DNA from: Bradyrhizobium pachyrhizi
Lineage (GTDB): Bacteria > Pseudomonadota > Alphaproteobacteria > Rhizobiales > Xanthobacteraceae
DNA length: 38,307 nucleotides
NCBI RefSeq assembly: GCF_001189245.1
Contig: NZ_LFIQ01000124.1
Coordinates: forward strand, 197,633 to 235,939
Reading direction: 5' to 3'
Every line of letters starts with the position of its first letter. Position 1 is the stretch's first letter. Shown here piece by piece: positions 16,761-23,664 of the stretch. Both the position numbers and the translations under genes were made by a program. The notes below the pieces were generated by a model. That model was not told the DNA's origin and did no database searches. It was given only the letters and a program-made list of their open reading frames with translations.

Positions 16761-17954
16761 TCACATCCGCTTGGCGATTTCCTCGAGCATCACTTCGGTG
16801 GCGCCGCCGCCGATCGTCAGCACCCGCGCGTCGCGCACCATGCGCTCGATCGGGGTGCCGCGCATGAAGCCTGAGCCGCCGTGCAGTTGCAGGCAGCCAT
16901 GCACGACCTCGTGCAGCACCTCGGGCGACAGCGCCTTCACCATCGACACTTCGCGCAGGCAATCCTGCCCGGCCGCCGCGAGCTCGGCGGCCTGATAGGC
17001 CAGCGCCCGCGCCGCCGCCGCCTTCGCGGCAAGCTGGGCAAGCTTCAGCCGCACGCCCTGCTGATTCCAGAGCGGGCCGCCGAATGCCTGCCGCGTCTTC
17101 ACGTAATTCGTCGTCAGCTCGATCGCCTTGGCGGATTCGCCGGCGCAGATGCCGCCGATGCAGATGCGCTCGTTCTGGAAGGTCTCCATGATGCCATAGA
17201 AGCCCTTGTTCTCCTCGCCGAGCAGGTTCTCCGCCGGCACGTGCACGTCCTGGAATGCGATCTCGGCGGTGTCCGAGCAGAGCCAGCCATGCTTGTCGAG
17301 CTTGGTCGCCGTGATGCCCGGCGTGTTGCGCTCGACGATGAACAGCGAGATGCCACGGCTGCCCTTGGCATGCGGGTCGGTGCGCGCGGCGACGATCAGG
17401 ATGTCGCCATAAACCGCGTTAGTGATGAACATCTTTGCGCCATTGATCACCCAGCTGTCGCCGTCGCGCCGCGCCCGCGTCTTGAGGCCAGCGACGTCGG
17501 AGCCCGCATCGGGCTCCGTCACCGCGATCGAGCAGACCGTCTCGCCGCGGATGATCGCCGGCAAATACTTCTGCTTCTGTTCCGGCGTGCCGCGCAAGGA
17601 GATGTGTACCGCCGACATGTCGGTATGCACGAGGATCGACGAGGTGAAGCCGCCGAAGCTGGAGCGCCCCAGCTCCTCGGCGAACACCATCGAGGCCAGC
17701 GGCCCCATGTCGGTGCCGCCATACTCGGCCGCATGGCGCATGCCGAGAAAACCGAGCGCGCCCATGCGGCGATAGATCTCGCGCGGGATCTTGCCGTCGC
17801 GCTCCCACGCCTCGGCATGCGGCACCACCTCCTTCTCGACGAAGCGGCGCACCTGCTCGCGCAGCATGCGCAGCTCCTCGGGCAGATTGGGTTGCTCCGA
17901 AAAGTGGAATTCGGTCTCAGTGAGCTGGCGCGGATCCGACGTCATGACGTTCAT
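16761..17954 (-). CDS. Acyl-CoA dehydrogenase
   Basis: A 397-aa FAD enzyme that alpha,beta-desaturates an acyl-CoA. The N-terminal helical domain is followed by the signature CSIAVTEPDAGSDVAGLKTRA (residues 141-161) and the C-terminal LHGGSGFMRGTPIERMVRDAR. The medium-chain-type catalytic Glu position reads IGGGAT, with no Glu; instead E262 in FQNERICIG matches the helix-G base used by long-chain and isovaleryl-CoA dehydrogenases. The start ATG at 17954 overlaps the upstream hydrolase stop (ATGA) and has an AGAGGG ribosome binding site. It is the last gene of the Rieske operon. It probably handles a branched, cyclic or long acyl-CoA; the substrate is undetermined. Confidence 0.94.
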   Translation of the reverse strand: MNVMTSDPRQLTETEFHFSEQPNLPEELRMLREQVRRFVEKEVVPHAEAWERDGKIPREIYRRMGALGFLGMRHAAEYGGTDMGPLASMVFAEELGRSSFGGFTSSILVHTDMSAVHISLRGTPEQKQKYLPAIIRGETVCSIAVTEPDAGSDVAGLKTRARRDGDSWVINGAKMFITNAVYGDILIVAARTDPHAKGSRGISLFIVERNTPGITATKLDKHGWLCSDTAEIAFQDVHVPAENLLGEENKGFYGIMETFQNERICIGGICAGESAKAIELTTNYVKTRQAFGGPLWNQQGVRLKLAQLAAKAAAARALAYQAAELAAAGQDCLREVSMVKALSPEVLHEVVHGCLQLHGGSGFMRGTPIERMVRDARVLTIGGGATEVMLEEIAKRM

Positions 17955-18883
17955 TGTGGCGCCCTCTGATGGCCGATGTGAAGATGGTTGCGCAAAAAAG
18001 CTGCCAGCGATGCGATCGCCTCGCGCGCCTGCGGGATCTCCGGGAACATCTGGAAGACGTGGATCATGCCGTCCCACACCTGCAGCTTGACATCGACACC
18101 GGCAGCCTTTGCCCGTGCGGCCAGTTCCGTCGCATCGTCGCGCACGGTCTCGCGGTCGCCGACCTGGACCAGCAGCGGCGGCAGACGGCTGAGATCGGCA
18201 TAAAGCGGCGAGGCGAGCGGATTGCTGACATCGCCGTCCTTGCCGAGATAATTCCTGGCGCTCGCCAGGATCATAGCACGCTGGTGGATCGGATCGGCCT
18301 CGGCCCTGCTCTGATAGCTGGCGCCGCTCGCGGTAAGATCGGTCCAGGGCGACATCAGCGCGCCGGCGGCGGGCAGCGGCAAACCACGGTCGCGCGCCGC
18401 CAGCATTGTGCACAGCACGAGATTGCCGCCGGCCGAATCCCCGGCGAAGGCGATATCCGCCGGATGCAGCCCCTGCTCGCGCAGATATCGATAGGCAATC
18501 AGCGCATCATCCAGCGCAGCCGGAAACCGATGCTCAGGGGCGAGCCGGTAATTGATCGAGAGCACGCGGCAGCCGGATGCATCGGCAATACGTGCGGCCA
18601 GGTCGCGATGCGACGCGACCGAGCCGATGCGGAAACCACCGCCGTGAAAATAGAGGATCACCTTGTCGTGTGGCGCATCTGTCGGCACGAGCCATTCGCC
18701 GTCGACCTCGCCGGCAGAGACCGGCTGGCACGTCACCGGCACCGAGCAGCCGGCAAAGGCGGCGTCCCAGTCGTCGCGCATCTGCGCCACTGACGTCTCG
18801 CGGGTCCAGCCGCGATAGATCGTGCGCAAGCGCTCGATCGCGCGATCGACAGGCGTGATTGCGATATCGTCCGCGCTGTCCAT
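17951..18883 (-). CDS. Alpha/beta hydrolase, hormone-sensitive-lipase (family IV) type
   Basis: A 310-aa carboxylesterase-like enzyme. The oxyanion-hole motif HGGGF is near residue 88, the nucleophile elbow GDSAGGN near 160, an acid residue in the VGDRETVRDD region near 255, and the catalytic His in GMIHVFQMF near 285, which is the classical HSL-family order. The ATG at 18883 follows the SDR stop by 1 bp, so the upstream extension of the frame is rejected. Within the operon it may hydrolyse an ester, lactone or thioester of the substrate or an intermediate. Esterase activity is likely; the specific role is inferred. Confidence 0.9.
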   Translation of the reverse strand: MDSADDIAITPVDRAIERLRTIYRGWTRETSVAQMRDDWDAAFAGCSVPVTCQPVSAGEVDGEWLVPTDAPHDKVILYFHGGGFRIGSVASHRDLAARIADASGCRVLSINYRLAPEHRFPAALDDALIAYRYLREQGLHPADIAFAGDSAGGNLVLCTMLAARDRGLPLPAAGALMSPWTDLTASGASYQSRAEADPIHQRAMILASARNYLGKDGDVSNPLASPLYADLSRLPPLLVQVGDRETVRDDATELAARAKAAGVDVKLQVWDGMIHVFQMFPEIPQAREAIASLAAFLRNHLHIGHQRAPQ

Positions 18884-18884
18884 T

Positions 18885-19634
18885 TCAGCCGCCGATGCCC
18901 ATGCCGCCGGAAACGCCGAGCGTCTCTCCGGTGATATAGGCGGCCTGGTCGGAAGCCAGGAACAGCGCGGCAGCCGCAACCTCTTCGGGCTCGCCGAGGC
19001 GGCCGAGCAGCGTTGCACCGGTCATTGCCTGCAGGATCCTGTCGCCGCCCTTTGCCACCGCCTTCTCCAGCATCGGCGTGCGGATCGGTCCCGGCGCGAT
19101 CGCGTTCGCGGTGATGCCATAGCGTGCATTCTCCCGCGCGATGCTCCGGGTGAACGAGATCACGCCGCCCTTGGCCGCGGAGTAGACCGCACCCCCTTTT
19201 GAGCCGAGCCGCGCCGCTTCCGAGGTGACGTTGATGATGCGGCCAAAGCGCGCCGCCTGCATCGCCGGCAGCGCGGCGTGGGTGCAGGCCAAGACCGAGG
19301 TGAGATTGACCGCGATCAGCCGCGCCCAATCCTCCGCCGTGGTATCGGTGAAGAAGGCGTGCTGATCGATGCCGGCATTGTTGACGACAATGTCGAACGG
19401 GCCGTCCTGCGCCATCACGGCCTGCACTGCTGTAGCATCGCTGACGTCCAATCCTGCAACGCCGGCGCCGGTTTCGCGCGCCAGCTCCGAGGCCGCGGCG
19501 ACATCGAGATCGGCGATCACGACCCTCGCGCCCGCGCCGGCAAAGCTGCGGGCGATCGCAGCACCGATGCCCCGCGCGCCGCCGGAGACGAAGGCGCGGC
19601 GGCCATCGAGACGTCCGAATGGCAAGCTCGCCAC
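18885..19634 (-). CDS. Short-chain dehydrogenase/reductase (SDR)
   Basis: A classical 249-aa SDR. The cofactor motif GGARGIGAAIARSF is near residues 18-31, the structural NNAGID near 86, catalytic Ser in INVTSEAARLGS near 136, and YSAAK (Tyr/Lys) near 150. The acid at the end of strand 2 (IADLD) favours NAD(H) over NADP(H). The start is a GTG at 19634, 1 bp after the crotonase stop. Next to Rieske oxygenase genes such an enzyme is often the cis-dihydrodiol dehydrogenase; with CoA genes it could instead be a 3-hydroxyacyl-CoA dehydrogenase. Both remain open. Confidence 0.92.
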   Translation of the reverse strand: MASLPFGRLDGRRAFVSGGARGIGAAIARSFAGAGARVVIADLDVAAASELARETGAGVAGLDVSDATAVQAVMAQDGPFDIVVNNAGIDQHAFFTDTTAEDWARLIAVNLTSVLACTHAALPAMQAARFGRIINVTSEAARLGSKGGAVYSAAKGGVISFTRSIARENARYGITANAIAPGPIRTPMLEKAVAKGGDRILQAMTGATLLGRLGEPEEVAAAALFLASDQAAYITGETLGVSGGMGIGG

Positions 19635-19635
19635 C

Positions 19636-20430
19636 TCAGCGCCCCGTGAATACGGGCTGGCGCCGCTCGATCACCGCGGCGAGCCCTTCGCGTGCATCGG
19701 CCATCCCCGAGAGTTCGGCGACGGTGCGCGCCTCATCCGACAGGCACTGCTCGATGCTGGTGCCGGTGCCGGCCCAGACCAGCCGCTTGGTCGCCGCCAG
19801 CGCCTTCGGCGCGCCGGCCGCAAGCTCGCGGGCCAGCGCGAGCGATGCATCGGCGAGCTCGTCATCGGGCACGACCCTGGTGACGATGCCCATCTGCAAC
19901 GCTTCCGCCGCCGGGATCACCGGGTTGGTCAGAAGGATCGACATCGCGCGCCGCAGGCCAACCAGTCGCGACAGCGTAACGGAGACGCCGGCATCCGGCG
20001 CCATCGCCACCCGCGTCGCGCCGGCGAGGAATTTTGCCGACTCCGCCGCGATCACGATATCGGAAGCGCAGACTAGGCCGAAACCACCGCCGCCCGCCGC
20101 AAAGCCCTGCACCGATGATATGACCGGCGCCTCCAGACGCAGCAATCCGGTCACCGCATTCTGCAGATACGCGGTGGCCTGCCGGATATAGTCCGGCAGC
20201 TTCTCGCCCTTGGAGGCAAAGGCGCGGACATCGCCACCGGCGCAGAAATTGGTGCCCTCGCCGCTCAGCAGCACGACGCGCAGATCGGGATGACCATGAC
20301 ATGCCATGATGGCGTCGCACAGCGCGCGGAGCAGCTCGACACTCATGCCGTTGGCCGCATCGGGACGGTTGAGCCGCAGCCGCGCGATGCCGTCGGTGAT
20401 GTCGAGCAGAACGGGGCCCTTGTCGATCAT
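19636..20430 (-). CDS. Enoyl-CoA hydratase/isomerase (crotonase) family protein
   Basis: A 264-aa crotonase-fold protein. The oxyanion-hole regions are visible (GEGTNFCAGGDVRAFAS near residue 58 and SSVQGFAAGGGFGLVCASD near 108). The two glutamates of true 2-enoyl-CoA hydratases are not seen: the first position reads GGGFGL where crotonase has GGGCEL, and the second region reads RVAMAPDAGVS. A PDAG Asp is typical of isomerase-like (PaaG-type) members. So isomerase, lyase or ring-modifying activity is as likely as hydration. The start ATG at 20430 is 13 bp after the beta-subunit stop; upstream in-frame codons lie in that gene. Confidence 0.9.
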   Translation of the reverse strand: MIDKGPVLLDITDGIARLRLNRPDAANGMSVELLRALCDAIMACHGHPDLRVVLLSGEGTNFCAGGDVRAFASKGEKLPDYIRQATAYLQNAVTGLLRLEAPVISSVQGFAAGGGGFGLVCASDIVIAAESAKFLAGATRVAMAPDAGVSVTLSRLVGLRRAMSILLTNPVIPAAEALQMGIVTRVVPDDELADASLALARELAAGAPKALAATKRLVWAGTGTSIEQCLSDEARTVAELSGMADAREGLAAVIERRQPVFTGR

Positions 20431-20443
20431 GGCGCGTTTTCCT

Positions 20444-20941
20444 CTAGACCAGGAACGAGAGCGTGTAGATCGCCTTGTCGTTGTTGACGAGGATGACCTT
20501 CTTGCTGGCCATCCGCAACTCGCCATCGACATGGCGCAACCGGTATTCATTGCGCGCCGCCCACAGCGTGTCGTCGCGCAGGCTTGATTCGAAAATGAGG
20601 CTGTTGCTGGCGACCGCGATGTCGCCGTCGTCAGGCTGCTCGTCCATCAATTCGACGTTGGAGATCAGCCGGCGCAAATTCGACTGCGGCGTCTGGGTGA
20701 AGTGCTTGCCGGTCATCAGCTGCCGAACCCGCAGCGCGATCCGCGAGCGGTTGTCGTAGATGATCGACATCTGCCGTTCCGGGTCGATGTCGGCGCCGTT
20801 GGCCGGCACCCAATAGACGCCGTCGTCGGTCCAGAGCTTTTCCCAGGCCTCGTATTGATGCTCGTCCTGCAGCCGCGCCTCGCGATAGAGGAAGGCGGTG
20901 ATGGCGCTCATCAACGTGGCACTGCTCTCGCGCGACAGCAT
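20444..20941 (-). CDS. Aromatic-ring-hydroxylating dioxygenase, beta (small) subunit
   Basis: A 165-aa SnoaL/NTF2-like fold protein, the structural small subunit of group II Rieske non-heme iron oxygenases. It shows the family pattern FLYREARLQDEHQYEAWEKL with a following 'W..DD..YWVPA', the central IYDNRSRIALRVRQL, and the C-terminal MASKKVILVNND strand, much like BenB-type subunits. The ATG overlaps the alpha-subunit stop (TGATG), giving 1:1 translational coupling for an alpha3beta3 enzyme. Confidence 0.92.
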   Translation of the reverse strand: MLSRESSATLMSAITAFLYREARLQDEHQYEAWEKLWTDDGVYWVPANGADIDPERQMSIIYDNRSRIALRVRQLMTGKHFTQTPQSNLRRLISNVELMDEQPDDGDIAVASNSLIFESSLRDDTLWAARNEYRLRHVDGELRMASKKVILVNNDKAIYTLSFLV

Positions 20942-22200
20942 CAGTCAGGCTCCATCAGCTTGCGATAATGGGTCCAGATGCCGCGCGACGGCACCTCGTC
21001 GGTGACGTGGCCGACCGTGAAGCCGAGCTCGTCCTGCCGCTCGCGCTTCTCGCCGCGGCCGAGGAAGATCCATTCCGGATTGCGCGCCAGCACGCCGCGA
21101 TGGCAGCGCTCGTACATTTCGGAATCGTCCGCGAGCAGGAAACCGGCCGGGCCGACCGAGCCCATGGTCTGCTGGCGCAGCCTTCGGTTCAGATCGGGCG
21201 CGCCCTTGAACTGCAACGCGGTGACGTGCTGCACGCTGTCATCGACGCCGAGCGGCTGGATCACGAACATCTGGATCTCGGCGATGAACAGGTTCGGGAA
21301 GATCATCACATGCGGCGTGCCGTCGATCATGATCTCCCGCGCGGTGGTGTCGCCATGGGCGGCCTTCATGCGCGCCGTATAGTCCGGCAGCCGATCCTCG
21401 CTGGTGCCGAACCAGCTCATCGGCGCATCGCGCTTGCGGAACTCGGGCCGCAGGTCGATCTCGGTATGGCCGTTGCCGTAGTCGCGCGTCAGCGCGGTCG
21501 AGGCGCCGCCATAGAGCTTGCCGATCATGCTGTCGGCGACGCCGAAGATCGAGGTGTGCACGAAGGCCGGGTGATAGCCGTCGCACTCGTTCTCCAGGAT
21601 GAACTTCCAGTTCGCCTTGACGCGATGCTTGAGGAAGCCCGCCGTGATCTCGACCTCGCCCTCCGGCGAGGTGCGCACCAGGCGATCGATGGTCTCCGCG
21701 GCGCCGCCGAGATGTTCCTTCAGCGTCGGGCCATCGGCCGCGAACGAGCCGAACACGAAGCCGCGGTATGACTCGACGCGCGTCACCCGCCCTAGCGCGA
21801 GCTGCGACTTGTCCTGCCCCTCATAGCCGTCGGGGAAGGCATAACCGACCAGGCGGCCGTCATTGGCAAAAGTCCAGGAATGGAACGGACAGGTGAACGA
21901 GCGGGCATTGCCGCGCTCATAGGAGCAGACCTGGTTGCCGCGATGCGAACAGCGGTTGAGCAGCAAATTGACCTTGCCCTGCTCGTCGCGCGTCATGATC
22001 ACGGATTGCGGGCCGATCGACTTGACGACGTAGTCGTTGGCGTTCGGCACCTCGCTCTCGTGCCCGACATAGACCCAGGTCCGATACCAGATGTTCTTGA
22101 GCTCGGCCTCGAAGATCTCGGGATCGGTATAGAGCGACCCATGCACCCGGTCGGGCCGGATCAACCGTTCCCATGGCGAGGCGCCGGTCATTATGTTCAT
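20941..22200 (-). CDS. Aromatic-ring-hydroxylating dioxygenase, alpha (large) subunit
   Basis: A 419-aa catalytic subunit. The Rieske [2Fe-2S] ligands are C84/H86 (CSHRG) and C104/H107 (CPFH). The mononuclear iron site is D207-x2-H210-x4-H215 (ECDGYHPAFVH), where D207 is the bridging Asp and the two His bind iron; a later Asp near FLLADDSEMYE could be the third ligand. The size and a separate beta gene fit the benzoate/toluate/anthranilate/salicylate-like groups, which act on aromatic acids. The ATG at 22200 has a GGGAGAC ribosome binding site. It is the first gene of the operon and follows a TetR-type operator. No ferredoxin or reductase gene is present nearby. The substrate is unknown. Confidence 0.94.
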   Translation of the reverse strand: MNIMTGASPWERLIRPDRVHGSLYTDPEIFEAELKNIWYRTWVYVGHESEVPNANDYVVKSIGPQSVIMTRDEQGKVNLLLNRCSHRGNQVCSYERGNARSFTCPFHSWTFANDGRLVGYAFPDGYEGQDKSQLALGRVTRVESYRGFVFGSFAADGPTLKEHLGGAAETIDRLVRTSPEGEVEITAGFLKHRVKANWKFILENECDGYHPAFVHTSIFGVADSMIGKLYGGASTALTRDYGNGHTEIDLRPEFRKRDAPMSWFGTSEDRLPDYTARMKAAHGDTTAREIMIDGTPHVMIFPNLFIAEIQMFVIQPLGVDDSVQHVTALQFKGAPDLNRRLRQQTMGSVGPAGFLLADDSEMYERCHRGVLARNPEWIFLGRGEKRERQDELGFTVGHVTDEVPSRGIWTHYRKLMEPD

Positions 22201-22255
22201 CGTTCCGTCTCCCTCACCGATCGCCTGCGGCCGACGTTTTCTTCGACGGTCAATA

Positions 22256-22282
22256 ATAATCCGAACGGTCGTTCGACTAATA
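22256..22282 (-). promoter_or_regulatory. TetR operator before the Rieske oxygenase operon
   Basis: On the minus strand, 22274 to 22256 reads GAACGACCGTTCGGATTAT, differing at one base from the site at 7897-7915. Here the palindrome is perfect: CGAACG, 2 nt, CGTTCG (22262-22275). A candidate promoter is TTGCTG (22300-22305), a 17-nt spacer and TATTAG (22277-22282), which places the operator just downstream of the -10, a typical repressor position. Promoter assignment is tentative; the operator match is strong. Confidence 0.7.
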
Positions 22283-22781
22283 GCACACCTGGGACAGGCC
22301 AGCAAGCGGCTTTACGATCGCCGCCCCGGCCCATGCGGACAGATGCAATTCTCGGTGGTCGGCGACGGCACGGGTCAGCCTGGCGCGACGGCTTCGCTGC
22401 GCCCGCGATCTGCGATCTGGCGCTACATCGACTCCCGCGTCGTCGCGAACGCTACCTTGAGCGGAGCGCAGATCCTGCGCCGCAGCGGCCGTTCGATCTC
22501 AGCGCGGCATCGCAATTGTGACCGCCGCGGAGATTCGCGCCGCGGCTTCCCCCTCAAGGAAGGGCAACCCATCACCAAACAACAGTTGAAGCCACATGGC
22601 GGTCGCGGCTGAGTTGCAGCCATTGCGGGTCATCGGTTCCATCGCCTGTTGAGTCCCGGCAACACCGCCGAACAAAATGCGCAATCGTGCAGATTGCGGC
22701 GTTGTGAACCACGAAGGTGCCGCATCCCTGTCAAATCCTGTCTGCGGGTGGCGCAACAAAAACACTTTGGGGAAAACCTAC
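22283..22781. other. Gene-free interval upstream of the Rieske operon
   Basis: About 500 bp beyond the operator and before the small plus-strand gene. Several overlapping frames exist but none has a ribosome binding site, family motif or consistent codon use. No repeat or mobile-element end was seen. Confidence 0.5.
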
Positions 22782-23015
22782 ATGCAGCAGGCACCGCTGG
22801 GCGCACGGAGTGCGGAATCGTCTGGATATGTTCTCTACTTCCAGTTCGCCAGCAATGGCACAAGACGCGCGTGCAGTCTGACGATCCAGGCGGAAAGTGC
22901 CAACGAGGCGGCGCGGATCTTTCGCGAGAACTGGAACGAGATCGAATCGATGGCGCGCGACGGCGTGAGCACCGGAGTGGTCGGCAAGGCGCCGGTCAGC
23001 CTGGCGTTGTCGTGA
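22782..23015 (+). CDS. Small hypothetical protein (77 aa)
   Basis: I do not recognise a family. The likely start at 22782 (MQQAP...) is preceded by a GGGGAA about 10 nt upstream; in-frame upstream codons to 22677 look non-coding. The protein is soluble, with a beta-like stretch (YVLYFQFASNG), then an amphipathic helix (ANEAARIFRENWNEIESMA) and a Gly/Val-rich end. This pattern resembles a small alpha/beta protein and is more ordered than the surrounding random frames. The nested hairpin about 100 bp downstream could terminate it. Function unknown. Confidence 0.5.
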   Translation: MQQAPLGARSAESSGYVLYFQFASNGTRRACSLTIQAESANEAARIFRENWNEIESMARDGVSTGVVGKAPVSLALS

Positions 23016-23111
23016 GGCGCATCGCGCGGCCGACGGCAAACCATACACCCGAGATGTGACAGGACCACGGCCGCAACCTCAGGCGACGATGGCACGGCCA
23101 TTTGACGCGCA

Positions 23112-23171
23112 GACGCGACAAGCAGGTCACGAGGTTCAGGGCTCGCGCACGCGCGCGAGCCCTGTCGCGTC
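23112..23171. terminator. Nested inverted repeat, possible terminator
   Basis: The inner stem is AGGGCTCGCGC (23138-23148) with GCGCGAGCCCT (23153-23163) and loop ACGC. An outer 9-bp stem is GACGCGACA (23112-23120) with TGTCGCGTC (23163-23171), sharing one base with the inner stem, so the two cannot both use position 23163. All arms are perfect. No T-run follows, only TTAGAATAATTC, so intrinsic termination is uncertain. Confidence 0.45.
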
Positions 23172-23289
23172 TTAGAATAATTCAAATCCATTCCGGTTAG
23201 AGAGATTCAAGTCTGCTCCGGTTCTTTTCGCGCGCGCCGACTGCTAGAGGCGCGCCGTGAACGAGTTCGCGTGAATCGGAAGTGCAAGA

Positions 23290-23664
23290 GTGCCCGTGAA
23301 TGCTGATGGCCGGGTTGTCGGCGACCGTCGAAATGCCGCCGACAAGGGCCGCACCCATCTGCTGATCGGCGCAGCGAAGCCTGCCGGGCAGGGTGGTGCC
23401 GAAATCATAGATCGCCTCGGCGGCGGCGCGCGCTATGTCGGCGACCGGCCAGGCGATGCCGCGAACAGCTTCGTGCCGCCAGCCTACACGGTCGCGGACG
23501 TGTTTGCGACCTACGAGACCAAGGTCCAGTCGTTCCCGGTCATCTACCAGTTCAACGTCAAGAACCTGTTCGACACGGTCTACTATCCCTCCGCCAACAG
23601 CATCCTGACGGTCGCGATGGGCGACGCGCGGCGCTTCTCGCACTCGGCGACGGTGAAATTCTGA
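23290..23664 (+). pseudogene. Remnant of a TonB-dependent siderophore receptor (C-terminus only)
   Basis: From about 23416 the frame reads LGGGARYVGDRPGDAANSF, then PAYTVADVFATYE, FNVKNLFDTVYYPSANS and a final ARRFSHSATVKF, which is the last ~80 residues of a TonB-dependent ferric-siderophore receptor, including the terminal aromatic outer-membrane insertion residue. The ~600-700 upstream residues (signal, TonB box, plug, most of the barrel) are absent, and the first ~42 codons of the open frame do not resemble a receptor. So this is a 5'-truncated relic. Its TGA overlaps the ATG of the following PepSY gene, the usual operon arrangement for receptor plus PepSY protein. Confidence 0.8.

Noticed and set aside
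17955..18413. N-terminal extension of the acyl-CoA dehydrogenase frame
   Set aside because: The extension lies inside the alpha/beta hydrolase gene; the ATG at 17954 has a ribosome binding site, a 4-bp overlap and a normal family length.
23197..23643. Minus-strand frame across the receptor remnant
   Set aside because: The plus strand has a clear receptor C-terminus; the minus frame has no recognisable family.
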